64,000 nucleotides of DNA from Tetrahymena elliotti 4EA (GCA_000231825.2 JH720352.1:307182-371181), one strand, 5' to 3'. Numbered from the stretch's first letter, positions 1-11,512 are shown. Numbers and translations: made by a program. Notes: generated by a model not told the origin, from the sequence alone.

Positions 1-588
1 TAGAAGCCTGATTTAACTGTGAAGCAGATGAACTTGAGCCATTTAAGTGAATCATACTTGATTATCTCTAATGAGCATTTTTTCGATAAGGTTCATAAGG
101 CTCTATTGTCGTTAAATTTTATAGATTTTAATTCAATTTGGTAAAACTGTTCCTAAGATTGTTTTTTGTATTTTCTATGCTAATTTAATTATTAGAACCT
201 GGTTACAAAACTAAAGGGGGATCATCTTGCTTTAAAACTTTTGGAATCATAGGTGGTAAGTTGGTAATATTACTCTTTTAATCTACCTAGTTTGTATTAA
301 CCTAATTGCTCATGCTAGCTTTTAAAATTTTTAATGATAAGTCTCTGTTTTCAATGAAGAAATAAAATTACTAATTGTATTGGTAAATAGGCTATTCCCA
401 GATTAAGAAGGGGTGTTAGCTTAAGAATTGCTTTTGTTAGCTTCTTTATACTGCTAAATGATCTTTTCTAGATACTTATTGCTACCTTCTTGATTACTAG
501 ATTCACTTTTTGCTGCGTCTTGTTGCTTTTGGCTTTATTAGTCTTCTTTAGAAGAAGTAGCTAATTGTAAAGATAGTTGCTGACTCAT
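1..588 (-). CDS. Q/S/N-rich protein of unknown function, 3' end beyond window
   Basis: The reverse strand begins at an ATG (586-588) preceded by an A-rich leader and reads MSQQLSLQLATSSKEDQQSQ and on. Exon 1 is 588-372, an intron of 53 nt (371-319, GTAATTTT...TTAAAAG) keeps the frame, and exon 2 (318-1) continues with no TGA to the edge. Exon 2 has motifs such as NLPPMIPKVLKQDDPPLVLQ, IEPYEPYRKNAHQRQ and a GSSSSASQLNQ stretch. Composition is rich in Gln, Ser and Asn with many TAA/TAG Gln codons. No known domain is recognised, and there is no signal peptide or membrane segment. The alternative is that the first exon ends at its own TGA (310-312), giving a 92-residue protein, but the open, protein-like frame that follows argues for splicing. 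The function is unknown; at least the first 178 residues are visible. Confidence 0.58.
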
Positions 589-2360
589 ATTATTTATTTA
601 TGTGTAGCTTATAAAAAAAATTAGTCTACTTTTGATTTTTAATTATTAATAAGACAATTAAAAAATGAAAAAAAAATAACAAACAAACAAATTAAAGTTA
701 TTTAATATTTATTTTTTTTTGTTTCTTCTTTTTGTATCAGAAAGAATTTAACATATAAATGATCAAATCAAATTTGCTTGTTATTTACTTAGATTGATAG
801 TTTATTTCTTTATTTGTATTTTGTTAGATTGTTATTTAATTTCTTTGATTTTTCTTTCTTTCTTATTTGTTTGTAGTTATTCTTTGCATGTTTGCTAGTT
901 CGTATATAATCTGTCTCTATTTTTTCTAAATTTATGTGTATGATTAGATCTTTTATTTTTACAATTGAATTTAAATTTTAATTGTCCTCTACATTATCTT
1001 TACCATACCATCCCATTCATAAATATATTCTTTTTATCTTTTTCTTGACATAATTGAATTTTTTTATTCTAAAAATATCGTTTATTTATTTCTTCGAATT
1101 TTCATTTTATTTTCAAGATAAACAAGGTATAAATTTCTAAATGCTCCGAACATATGGAAATTAATTTAATAAATGGATATTACATAAGGCCATTTATAAA
1201 TTTAACAATTATTTTTTTACTTTTGGTTAACATTTATTTATCAAGGAATTATTCAGGAAATATTGAATTTATTCTTCTTTTTTTCCAAATAGAAAGCAAT
1301 TACATTATCTATTTGATGAGCATAAAAATAGATTTTCTCTATAGCTTATGATAATTTGATAAAAATCTCTTTTTCGTCTAATTTTTGCTCAAGTAATGAG
1401 CGGTTATTTGTGAAATTAATTAATTTTTAAGGTATTAAATTCTTTAATTGTGATCACAGGGTACTCAATTTTGATCTTAATAAATTCAACCATTATTAGA
1501 CTTTATTAAAAAAGTAAATAAATTAAAGTTTATTTATTCTTTTAGATAAAAATGATATCCAAATTATTTTTACTGATTGTATATTTATCATATTTTGAAC
1601 GTGTTTAATTTATCCTTTCAGTATTTTTTCAAATCTTTCATTTAAAAAATAAAAATGAATGATAAATTCCTATTCTTGTTTTCATCTAAATATTTATACT
1701 TGTCTCAAATATAAAAGTTCGATCTTAAATAAACGATGTAACAAGACTATCAAAATAGTTTTTAAATTTTCATTTTTTAGCTATTTTACTTTAAAAACTA
1801 TTTTAGCTCCAACTTTAACTGTTTACCTCATTTTATAAGATTATTTATGTAATATTTCTGATTTTATTGATGTCCACTAGAAGTCATTACAAACTAGGAT
1901 GATATACTAAAAAAAGAGAGTATTTTATTATTATATTGGTGTGAATTAAATTCGCCTTTTAATCTAAATTTTGGATAAAAAATACCTTATTTTATTAAAT
2001 ATTTTTTATTCTTCATTGAAGAAATTTCATTCAGTAAATTATAATTCAAAGAATCCTACCTTAATGAATTTATTTTATGAATTTCCTTCATTTTTTTTAT
2101 TTTAGAAAGATCAAATAAGATTATATTATTTTTTTGAAAGAATAACCAAGCATTTATGCTTAGTTTAAATAATTATAATCTTTGATCTAGATATAAATTA
2201 ATAATAGTAATCATTTTGATACAATGCATTTTTCAATTTGCTTAAAAAATAATTTTTTATCTTATTTGACTAATATTTTGTGTAAAGATGATAATGATAT
2301 AGTGTAAGCACATATCCCATTAAATTTTAAAAAGATTAGATTTAAATTATCATTTTATTC
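589..2360. other. AT-rich intergenic DNA
   Basis: This stretch has long T and A runs and no frame with protein-like composition. A standard-code frame at 1154-1351 is made almost wholly of Ile, Leu, Phe and Asn codons, as expected of random AT-rich DNA. No feature is supported here apart from likely promoter DNA upstream of the leftward gene. Confidence 0.6.
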
Positions 2361-2504
2361 CATATACTGTATACTCTCTATATTAAGATCCCCCCTGATA
2401 TAAGACCCCTTTTTATCTAGAAAAAACCTTATTAAGACCCTTATTTGAAAAACCCTATAATATAAGGGGGGGGAGGTCTTGTTATAGAGAGTTTACAGTA
2501 TATG
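2361..2504. mobile_element. MITE-like inverted-repeat element, pogo/Tc1-like ends
   Basis: The left end (2361-2394, CATATACTGTATACTCTCTA...) and the reverse complement of the right end (2471-2504, CATATACTGTAAACTCTCTA...) match almost perfectly over about 30 bases and then run into C-rich/G-rich strands. The 144-bp unit has no coding capacity and contains internal repeats of the form TTAAGACCC. The CTGTAAACTCTCTATAA-type end resembles ends of pogo-group Tc1/mariner MITEs from memory. Insertion next to TA is consistent with that group but was not proved. Confidence 0.6.
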
Positions 2505-2805
2505 AATTAAAAAAATAATTTTAATACTCTGCTTGCTTATCACTTGTTAGGAATAAAAAATGATAAAATATTTAGCTTTTATTTTTATCAAAAAAAGTTT
2601 AAATCATAAAATTATTTATCTAAAAAACTATTTATTTTTAGATTATTTAGAAAAGAATAATGAAAAGGAGTAAAAGTGATTGATTATTGAATATATAATT
2701 TGGTAATTTAACTAAAATACTTGATATATAAATGTAAATAAAGTTTATTTAGTTTATTGAGTTTATTTATTTATAATGAATATATTTTTTTTAAAGTAAA
2801 TTATT

Positions 2806-4818
2806 TCAATTATTTATTTGTCTTAAGGCACTTTCAAAGACACCTTGAATATTGTCTTGTCCATTAAGATAAAATATTTTTTTAGTTGCATCAGTTTCTG
2901 CATTCTAATATGTTTCTAATTTTTTCTTATAGATCTAATATTCAGGGATAATGGTATTCCAAAAGTAATGTTCAGGTACTGCTGTTGTTCTCATTCTGCG
3001 TACATACATTGTCATATCTTCAACTTCCAAGAAGAACTTAACATCACAGATGTCTCTCATCCATTATTCGCAGAATAATTATAATCCTTCAATAATGACA
3101 TAGCCACCACGAACTTTCTTTTTGTTGATTTCTCTCATCACAAATTCCTTGAAGGCATTCCAATCAATTGATTCTTGAGATTCCCAGTTACCATTGAGTT
3201 GAGAATAAATCTTGGTCTTATCAAAGAACTAATCTTAATGTAAAATATCAGCATTCAATGCTACTGAAAGTTGCTAACATAATGTGCTCTTTCCACAACG
3301 AGTGCTTCCAGAAATACCTTTTAATATAAATATATAATTATTATTTTATTGCTTTTTACTTAATCCTAAGTTTCTTCATAACTAATTTATTAATTTTTAT
3401 AATTCTATTTAATTTAGCAAATAAATTACCAATAACGTAAAGTGGAGAGACTTGAGTAGGAGAGTAAATAATCTCAGCAATAACTGAATTGCAGTTGGTG
3501 AGCTAGTCAGCACTAGTAATTAAATGATGGTGTTCAGCATGACGAAGTTATACTGAGACATGTTATCCAACCTTGAAGTTGAAGTATTTAAAAACGATGT
3601 CAACAATAGTTTCTAATGAGTCAATTTGAGATTTCTTGCAATCAATAATTGAGAATTTCTTAGGAAGATCCTTCTAACGAGAACACAAAATCTTGAAATT
3701 GTCAGAATCAGATTCATATTTCTTGATTTCTAAAATTTATAAAATATCTACTTCACTACACATTAATTCCCTAATTGATTCTTCTACTCTCTTGCAATTA
3801 TCTAAAATTTCTAATTCATGCTTATTAAAGAACTATTTAATAGTCTAAGACTTAATATTCATCTCTTCAAGATGATTCTTGAAGTTGTTTTCAAATGATT
3901 TATCTTCACGTTCATAAACCATCAATGAAAAATAAGTTACTAGGTCACTCAATTATGTCTCATTGTTGACTTGGCAGAAGCTCTTCATGTTCTCTAAAAA
4001 TGTCTATAATTTATTTAAAAAATTTGTTTTTTTAATAAATTAAAAACCAGTAATTATAATAAAAGTAATAGCTTTAGAAAAAATTCAAAAATAATTATCA
4101 TAATTTGCATCATTTTCAGCTTTCTTATTAATAAAAAACTTCAATATCACTCTATAAAACAAAAATTAAAATAAACTACAGTAGAATTTCTTTGAAAATA
4201 ATACTTCTTTCAAATACCTATCCTCATACTTAAAGCACTAGAATTCTGATATTATTTGTGGTTTGTGTAAAAAGATAGATAACAAACACTCTACCAGTTT
4301 GTATTTGGTATTTTACAAACAATCAATAAAGGTATTGATAGTATTGGCTTATATAGGTTGAAAATGCCATTAAAAACTCAAAAATGGTGAGCAAACTAAA
4401 AATGATGAGTGTGATCTTTAACAAGACGTTGAATAAATATAGTTAGGAAAATATTTACCTCAATTTTATTAAGAATTTTGTTGGAGTAATCTTTGTTGAA
4501 GGAGTGCAACTTGATTAAGGCTTCGATTTCATAGTTGAATTTCTTTTGGATTTCAAGGAGGTTTGATACAAGAGAATTGTACTTGGAGTCAACATCAACT
4601 TAGAAGTATTTAATTTCTTAGATGAGCATTTAGCTGACCTCACTGATTTCTTGGTTATTGTTTAGACACTCTTGGAATTACTTAAGTGATAAATTGTAGT
4701 GATCTTTGTGTTGTTCAGTGGCACACTACTAGCAGATCAAACCTTTGTGCTTGCATTAAAGAGATAAACAGAGAGTTTCTCTTTGGTTTTCAGGATGGAA
4801 AGCGCAGGAGCTAATCAT
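2806..4818 (-). CDS. B-box/coiled-coil protein fused to nicotinamide riboside kinase-like domain
   Basis: Three exons (4818-4459, 4003-3430, 3317-2806) join in frame to 481 residues. Residues about 5-40 carry a B-box-like zinc site: CAFHPENQ, then CKHKGLICQQC, then EQHKDH. Residues about 50-300 are helical and coiled-coil-like. The C-terminal 171 residues are a P-loop kinase: Walker A GSTRCGKST, the acidic motif LHQDQFF, WESQESIDW, the IIEGLQLF strand, and RMRTTAVPEHYFWNTIIPEY, which follows the order seen in nicotinamide riboside kinases (phosphorylation of NR to NMN in NAD salvage). The Walker A loop is assembled across the 112-nt intron (3429-3318), so the fusion is encoded in one frame. 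The first intron is long (455 nt). The start is the ATG just before the B-box. Uridine kinase-like activity is an alternative. No frame break is seen. Confidence 0.8.
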
Positions 4819-5069
4819 TTTACTGGTTTGTTTTTTTCAAACTGTTTTGTTTAAGTTTTTAGAAAATATTTTTTATGTCTGTGTTATGGAAACTTTTTAG
4901 TGCTAAAATTTAATAATTTTTAAGTCTGATGATTATTATTTTTATTATAAAAAGATTTGTTTGCTTTGTTGCTTGCTAGATTAGAAACGATTTATTTATA
5001 TTAATATTTATTGCTTTTTCTTTCTAAAAGAAATTTATTAAAATTAAATAATTATTAAATTTTCCAAAG
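4819..5069. other. Short AT-rich spacer
   Basis: AT-rich DNA separates the kinase fusion gene from the orphan coding segment to its right. The reverse strand stays open but its composition is low-complexity, so it may be 3' untranslated sequence or an intron of the neighbouring segment. Confidence 0.4.
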
Positions 5070-5485
5070 AATAATATGTCTTTTTAATATTAATTGGAAT
5101 AGTCAAATAAAACTTTCTTAATTTCAATTACACTCAGACAGCTGCCACTTGAATATGAAGCAGTTAAAAGCAAATGCTCAAGATACTCACAATTTTTCTT
5201 GTCTTGAGATTTTGAATCATGTGCATTCTAAATTTCATGCTCCTATTCAGTGTAATAAGTATTATCTAAGATACACCTATCTACATTTTATGGGTATATG
5301 ATAAAATTTCTAAACATAAGGTTAAGCAGGAATATTCTATGTGTAAAATCAACCACTTTTTCTACCTCCAATAGTTAAGTAATGGTTGATACAGTGTTAC
5401 TTTCATATAATTTTGCATTTTTTAAAGCATTTTATTTGATATCTTTGTTAAGCACATCTTGTTTTACTTAAAATTGATTTGGGGG
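5070..5485 (-). CDS. Orphan coding segment, unknown function, ends unresolved
   Basis: The reverse strand is free of TGA for over 130 codons and has balanced composition, unlike its surroundings. Examples are STITQLLEVEKVVDFTHRIF, FIIYPQNVDRCILDNTYYTE, SKSQDKKNCEYLEHLLL and SYSSGSCLSVIEIKKVL. G+C is clearly higher here than on either side. No ATG heads the frame in a convincing way; an ATG at 5490-5492 lies in a different frame, so an upstream exon or short intron is likely missing from this model. The right order would place it upstream of the B-box gene, so it could be an extra 5' exon of that gene, a separate small gene, or a remnant. The plus strand also has short open frames (about 5088-5290), but these end sooner. 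Confidence 0.42.
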
Positions 5486-7019
5486 TCGACATGAAAAAAG
5501 GAAAAAATTTTAATTTAAATTTGATGTTAAAAGAAAAATTAAATATTAGTTAGTTACTTAACTTTAGATATTAATAAACAATTAAATATTGTTTTATTCA
5601 GAAAAATACACACATCTTTTTATTTTTCCTTCAAAACTTAAAACGCTGATTAATTCTTAAGATATAAATTTTAATTAATAAAATATTCACTATTTTTTAC
5701 CCAATATTCATAGAAAATTGATCTACTATTCACCTAAATTAATTCATTCTAAACAAAATTTGTAAAATAAATAAAAATATTTATATTAATTTTTGAATAT
5801 TTATATAAATATTTCTTAATAAAATACCTATAATAATCTTTTATTTATATTAAAAAAATGTCATATAAGAGATACTAGTTCATTCATTCATTGAAATTTT
5901 ACTTTTCCACAAATTCATTAAATCCATATTTTTCTCTTATTTTTTAAAATGGAATATTTAAAATGTTTTAATATTTAAAAAAAATATTTTAAAAAATAGC
6001 AATCTTTTAAACATATATTCTGATTCAAAACTTTTTTAAATTCTATAAAAATACAAGAATATTATTTTCTTACTCCCTAATACATATTGAAAAAAGTATT
6101 AAGTTTTGATGATCTGCAATTTAAAATTTGTTATTTTATCTTTTTTTCAATAATTATTTGATTTAAGATGTTTATTTCTTAAATTATAAATTAAAATTTA
6201 ATTAAATTATTTTTTTTAATATGTAAACTTTGTAATTATTTAAACCAAAATATTAAATAAAATTTGGTTTTCTTAGTTTAATCTATTTAATATTTCATTT
6301 TTAAATATACAAATGTGGCTTATTTTAATAATCTAAAAAATATTTATTTTAAAATAATAACCTTTTCTCTTTCAGTTCTTATTCATTAAATTACTTTTAC
6401 AATTTGAATTATGTTTGAGATATTTAAGATTTTTTACTTATTATTGAAATTTAGCTCAGCAAATAAATAATTTTTGATAAAAATTTCATTACTTTTTAGA
6501 AATACAAAGAAAGATAAGATAAAATAAGCAATTTTTATTATTTTTTTTTGCAAAATTTAAAGTTGAAATTAATTTTATTGGATAAAATAATAAAGTGTTG
6601 AATTTATTGAATTAGATAACTTTATAGTAATTATTATCATATGTACCATTTATTTTACATTTCACTTATTTAATAAGTAATCAAAATAATTAAATTTTTA
6701 ATTTATATTTCAAAACTTTTCAGAACATTGAATGATTGAGGATAAATTTGAACGCTTATTTAGAATTTAATCTAATTTTTGAATGATTAAAGTTATTTTA
6801 AGTCTTAATATGTTTTCTTAAAAATAGATTTAAAATAGTTTTTGAATGAAAAAAAATTATTTTTATATAAAAAGATAGAGGTATTTTGAATTGATTTTTC
6901 TGCTTAAAATGCTCTAGAACAAATATAAAATATATTTTTTATTTTAACATAGTTATTTTGCATTTAAGTATTATATATATAATATTGCTAAAAGCTATTT
7001 TTTTATTTTTTAAAGGTTT
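5486..7019. other. AT-rich intergenic DNA, nothing recognised
   Basis: About 1.5 kb of very AT-rich sequence with homopolymer runs. No frame with protein-like composition, no repeat and no RNA gene was recognised. The right end lies just past the stop of the elongation factor gene and probably holds its 3' untranslated region. Confidence 0.6.
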
Positions 7020-8258
7020 TCACTTGAAAGAACCGAAAGATCTGAGTCTGAGACCATCAACAACGGAGGTATCTTCTTCAGTGTTGGTCCAGTAGTTTCT
7101 GAGGATTTGTAAGTCTTCAGGCTTGGTAATATCTAATTGCTTGAGGTCGTGATATTCGAAAGAGGGGTTTTCGTTCATTTGAGGAGGAATGGTGGCACCC
7201 ATGAACAACCAGACACCAGAGATGTCGAGGTTGGGTTCTTCACCGTAGATGGAGTAAGTACCGAAAGCAACCTTTCTAGCGGGGTCACATCTTTAGAGGA
7301 AATTGTTCTTCATGTTGTTGAAGAGATAGAGAACCTTACCATCACCATCGTACTTTTGGTAGTGTAAGTGATAAACGCACATAGTCTTGGGGTCAAAGTT
7401 TTCAACTAAGTTTTAGATGGCTTCTTCTTTGTTCTTAGCATTGACGTAGAGGGTCTTGTAGTCATACAAGTTCCACTTGGCGGGACCTTCGTTGGTTTCT
7501 TCCTTTTCTTCTTCTTCAACCTTTTCTTCCTTCTTCTTGGGAGCTTCCTTGGGTTTGGGGGCTTCCTTGGGCTTAGCAGCTTCCTTCTTCTTGGCGTCCT
7601 TAGCTTCGGCAGCGGGGGCAGCAACGGTTTAGAATTCGGAGGTAGCGAAGTGGGGTCTTCCGTGATACTTGGTGAATTCGGGGAGTTGAGCAACTCTGAT
7701 GAAGTATTCAACAACCTTAGCAATGGGCTTCTTTTGTTCACCGGAGAGGGTAACTCTGAAGGCGAGGTTTAAGAAGGTAGCGAGTTGGATATCAGCAATA
7801 GTGAGGTGGTCACCAGTCAAGTACTTGGTGTTGGTGAGTCTGTCGTTTAAGATTCTCAAGATATTGAAGGTTTCTTATTTAGCAGCCTTGAGGACTTCCT
7901 TGTCAGCAGGCTTGAAACCGAAAATAGCATAGAGGGTGGTGGTTAAAGAGGGTAATAATTCAAGAGTAGCCAAATCCAAGTATTAGTCAACCAAAGCAGC
8001 TTCGTGTTAGTTGGCACCGTAGAGCTTACCAGAAGTTCTGGCGAGGTGTCTAGCGATGGCGTTGGATTCAAAGATGGGACCTTCGGGGGTAATGAGAACG
8101 GGGACCTTACCCAAGGGGTTCTTTTGCTTGAATTCGGGGGTCTTGGTGGAAGCATATTCAGTGTGAACGTGTTCAACCTTAACACCAGCTAATTCAGCGA
8201 TGGTGAGGAGCATGTTAGCTCTGAAGTTACCAGCGGGAGCGAGTAATTGGTAGGTCAT
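7020..8258 (-). CDS. Translation elongation factor 1-gamma (eEF1B gamma)
   Basis: A single uninterrupted frame of 413 codons (412 aa) from ATG 8258-8256 to TGA 7022-7020. Residues 1-80 are a glutathione-S-transferase N-domain (MTYQLLAPAGNFRANMLL, then PLGKVPVL and ESNAIARHLA). Residues 85-205 are the GST C-domain (TIADIQLATFLNL). A Lys/Glu/Ala/Pro-rich linker (about 210-255) leads to the conserved EF1-gamma C-terminal domain (FDPKTMCVYHL, ISGVWLFMGATIPPQM, and WTNTEEDTSVVDGLRLRSFG). It is the structural subunit of the eEF1B exchange complex that reloads eEF1A with GTP. Length is normal for the family. Internal TAA codons sit at conserved Gln positions, for example VDQYLD, which fixes the genetic code. 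Codon use is strongly biased to GGT, GCC, AAG and similar, as in highly expressed ciliate genes. No intron is present. Confidence 0.97.
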
Positions 8259-9262
8259 TTCTAGCTATTTTATTTATATTTTCTTTTAAAATTTAAGGAT
8301 ATTTTAATAATTAATAATTATCTGTAGAAGAAAGATGAATCTATCTATTTTTATATGCAAACAATTAAATAATCAAATGTATATTTTCATTCACATTCCT
8401 TTCAAATAATCTTCCAAAGCATCCTAAAAGTAAATTTGCACACATATTGTTATTAATAAGTAAAGGCATTTTTGTCATATAAAGAAAAAGTGGGGGTCTT
8501 TCTAACAATCATAATATCAATCAATACATGAATTCTTTTCTTTTTACTTTTAAATTTGTTTGCATTTTATTAATTTTTAACTCCTAAACAAGTTAAAATT
8601 TACATCGTTTTACCAAAAAAAGATATTCTCTTGATTTCTTATTGAAAATATCTTTCTTTGCTTCTAAATTATCAATTCACTTTAATTTTTTGGAAGAGTC
8701 TATCAGGAAAAATAGAAGATAGAAACAATAAAAATATAAATTTAGAAACCTTCTTTAATAATTATTCATTTTTAACTTTGTTTATTTAAATTATTTTTAG
8801 ATTTTTTTTCAATTTTATCTTTCTTTTTTTTGAGTAATTATCAACATTTTCTCCTTAAATTAGTTTTAAAACATTTTCATAAGGAATGAAATTATCTAAA
8901 GTTACTTTCAATTAATGTTTTTAATTGTTAAAAAATGAATTTCATAAATATTTCAATCAATTTCATGTAATATTTTGAAATATTTTATGAATGATAAAAA
9001 CTAACTAACAGTGATAATATATCTTATTCTAATAACATTTGATAATTGTTTATTAAGTTATAAAAGCACTAAAAAAAGTTTCTAAATCTTTCTCTTTTTT
9101 TAATGCAAAAAATATCAAGTACTGATTTTAATATGTGTGGAATTAATGTGTTTAACTTAAATAATACCTATCGAGTAGAGGTTTAATTTTAAGTCTTTTA
9201 ATAACAATAAATATTTTGAATTAGGAAACTAGAGAGTTTATTTTGTATTGCTCTCAAACATA
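8259..9262. promoter_or_regulatory. Shared divergent intergenic/promoter region
   Basis: About 1 kb of AT-rich DNA between the leftward EF1-gamma gene and the rightward SET-like gene. Both start codons face away from it, so it must hold the promoters of both. No specific motif could be supported. Confidence 0.5.
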
Positions 9263-10769
9263 ATGTTTAGGTATTTATATAAGGATAAAAATCCTTTAGC
9301 AGGATTAGTTAAAAGGTAATACATGTATTATAAGTGGGAATAGTAGGGATACATTTAGGCACTTTTAGCTAGGACGAGAATAAATAATTTAAATGGTATT
9401 GAGGATCCAATTGATAAAGCTTTTGAAGAAGTTAATCTTCTAGAAATAGATGAGCATTACTAATTGGCTAAGTCAGATCATGTAGAGCAAGTTTATAAAT
9501 AATTAAATGCTCTAAACAAACTAACATTGGGTGAATCAGATATAATTTTAAATAAGAAGTATGAAGAGCTTTCTAAGATTACATAAATTATAGATCCAGA
9601 TAAATTCCCTATTTTTTCATTGATAGAAACGATTGATACTCATGAAATTGTCAGCATTTGGGATTATAAAAGCAAAGATCTTCTTCCTAAGATTAAAAAA
9701 TAATTAGGTTTCAGTTTATAAGTTAAGGACAGCACACTTGAACACCATTTTGCAGGAGAAGGAGTATTTATTAATTGTGCTGATGGTGTTTCTGTAATCC
9801 CAACTGGAAGCTTTTTGGGTTTTTTAGGAGGTGTTGTATATGATTCTTTAAACGATTATAATAATTCTAACTCCTCTGATAAACAAGCTGACACATATAT
9901 TCATAGATTTGATAACACAGTTGTTGATTTTGCTTAGAAAATTCCTTATCCATTTATTTATGGAAACTCAATTAAAGATTATATCTTTTTAATGAACTCA
10001 AGAAAAGACAGCGAAAAAGTTCACATTAAAGAAGTTCCATCTAATTTCATTAATCCCTTTTCTTTGGGACACAAAATAAATCATCCACCTAAATTCTCTT
10101 CTCCTAATGTTATTTTCCTTGATATTTATATTCCTATGCATTTCTTTAGTGAATCCTTTATTAAATTCTTCCCTTTCATAAGAGCTGATTCTCCAAAGCA
10201 ACAATCATTCATTTCAAAAAAAAGTAAAAAATGCATTAGAATTTACTTTGAAAAAATAAATTTTTTAATAAATTTATTCTTATTTAAATAATAATACTTT
10301 TAAAATAATAAATATTTTCAAATTTAAAAAAGATAAATTAGATTTAAATGTTGATCATTTTCATGGTATTGGTATATTTGCTTTAAGGGATATTTAAGAT
10401 GGCGAAGAACTATTTGTAGATTATTTTGATTGTAATTTTTATGATGTAGAGAATACACCAGACTGGTTAGTTCGTCCTCCTCCTCTACCTCCTTAATATA
10501 CTAAATAAGAGTTTGAATATGGCTTTTCTATGCTTGCTAAGCTTATTGATAGATTTATTTTAAGTAAACAACTCTCTGTATATGAATAATTTGCAAAGAA
10601 AGTATCACATGACCCATCTAAAGAAGATATTGAAGAAAAAACAAAACTCTTGAAAAATTATCCAAAATAACTGAAAAAATATTTGTCAACGTATGAAAAT
10701 GATGGCGTTGAAGAAGGTCATTTTGCAAAAAAAATTAGATAAAATTAAGAATCATAAAATAAAGACTGA
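9263..10769 (+). CDS. SET-domain-like protein (putative lysine methyltransferase family)
   Basis: Two exons (9263-10223 and 10342-10769) join in frame (phase 1) to 462 residues. The 118-nt intron is GTAAAAAATG...AAATTAG. The middle of exon 1 has HHFAGEGVFINCADG and then IPTGSFLGFLGGVVY, which resembles the start of a SET domain (G-x-G hairpin then a protective strand). Exon 2 opens with NVDHFHGIGIFALRDIQDGE followed by ELFVDYF, the pattern of the SET C-terminal part (H-x-G-I-x-A-x-R-D-I-x-x-G-E-E-L-x-x-D-Y). The usual NHxC motif is not evident, replaced by NVDHFHG. The catalytic Tyr seems kept in VDYF. The N-terminus (MFRYLYKDKNPLAGLVKRQ) is basic with few acids and could be a mitochondrial presequence. 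The C-terminal 90 residues are helical and charged. Family assignment is good, substrate unknown. Confidence 0.72.
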
Positions 10770-11512
10770 TAAAAATTTTTTATATTTTAAGCACAAACTT
10801 ATTTATTCTTTACCTTTAAAATTGTAAATGATAATCCTTAATATTAAGATTTAAATTTGTCAAAAGGTTACAATAATTTTAATAACCATCAAAAAAAATG
10901 AATTTCTTTATGAATAAACTAAAAAGACAAATCTTAAATAACTAAAAACAATATTAATTTATCAAGTCGTTTTCAGATTTTATGTAAAAATCTTCAATAA
11001 TTAAAGCATTTCTTAAGTATTAATTAAATTATATTTTCTAATATAAACATTACTAAAAGGTGAATTATTTCTTCAAAAATAATTATCTTTTCCTTGAAAA
11101 AATGTTTTATCAAGGAAATTTCCTTGCTTTTATTTTATATTAAATATTATCCTGATATTGAGATGTAAACTTTATCTCTAAAGTATTTCTAATTGTTGCA
11201 AAATGAATGGTATCGGTTAAGAATAGTTTTAAATTTAAAATTACTATAATGTCATATTCACCTTTGAAGCATTTATTATAAAATAATTTTGCCTAAATAA
11301 TTTAATTGAAGGATAATCAATTATTTTTTAGGATTTAAAAAATAAAAAATCAATTAAATTTATTTGTTGATATTTAAAAATAATTTTTTTGTAAAAGTTT
11401 TTAGTTTAAAAAATTAATTTTGAATTTCTTTTTAATAGCTCATACTTTAGATAAATGCAATTTTTGGTTATTATTTTGTGAAGAATCACAAATTTTAGGG
11501 ATTGTATCTTTA
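10770..11512. other. AT-rich intergenic DNA
   Basis: AT-rich sequence downstream of the SET-like gene. No protein-like frame or repeat was seen. Confidence 0.5.

Noticed and set aside
1..357. Plus-strand open frame at the left edge
   Set aside because: It is open only because TAA/TAG are sense codons and its composition is poorer; the reverse strand gives a start codon, a splice junction and a more protein-like product.
1154..1351. 65-residue hydrophobic frame
   Set aside because: Composition (Ile, Leu, Phe, Asn, Tyr) is that of random AT-rich DNA; no splice context or family.
5088..5290. Plus-strand frames including MKQLKANAQDTHNFSC
   Set aside because: They are short, ended by TGA, and overlap a longer and better reverse-strand coding segment.
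7137..8192. Several open frames antisense to, or in other frames of, the EF1-gamma gene
   Set aside because: They are by-products of the strong codon bias of that gene; they have no family features.
9992..10291. 99-residue standard-code frame starting at an internal ATG, MNSRKDSEKV
   Set aside because: It is the middle of exon 1 of the SET-like gene read on into its intron; the true start is at 9263.
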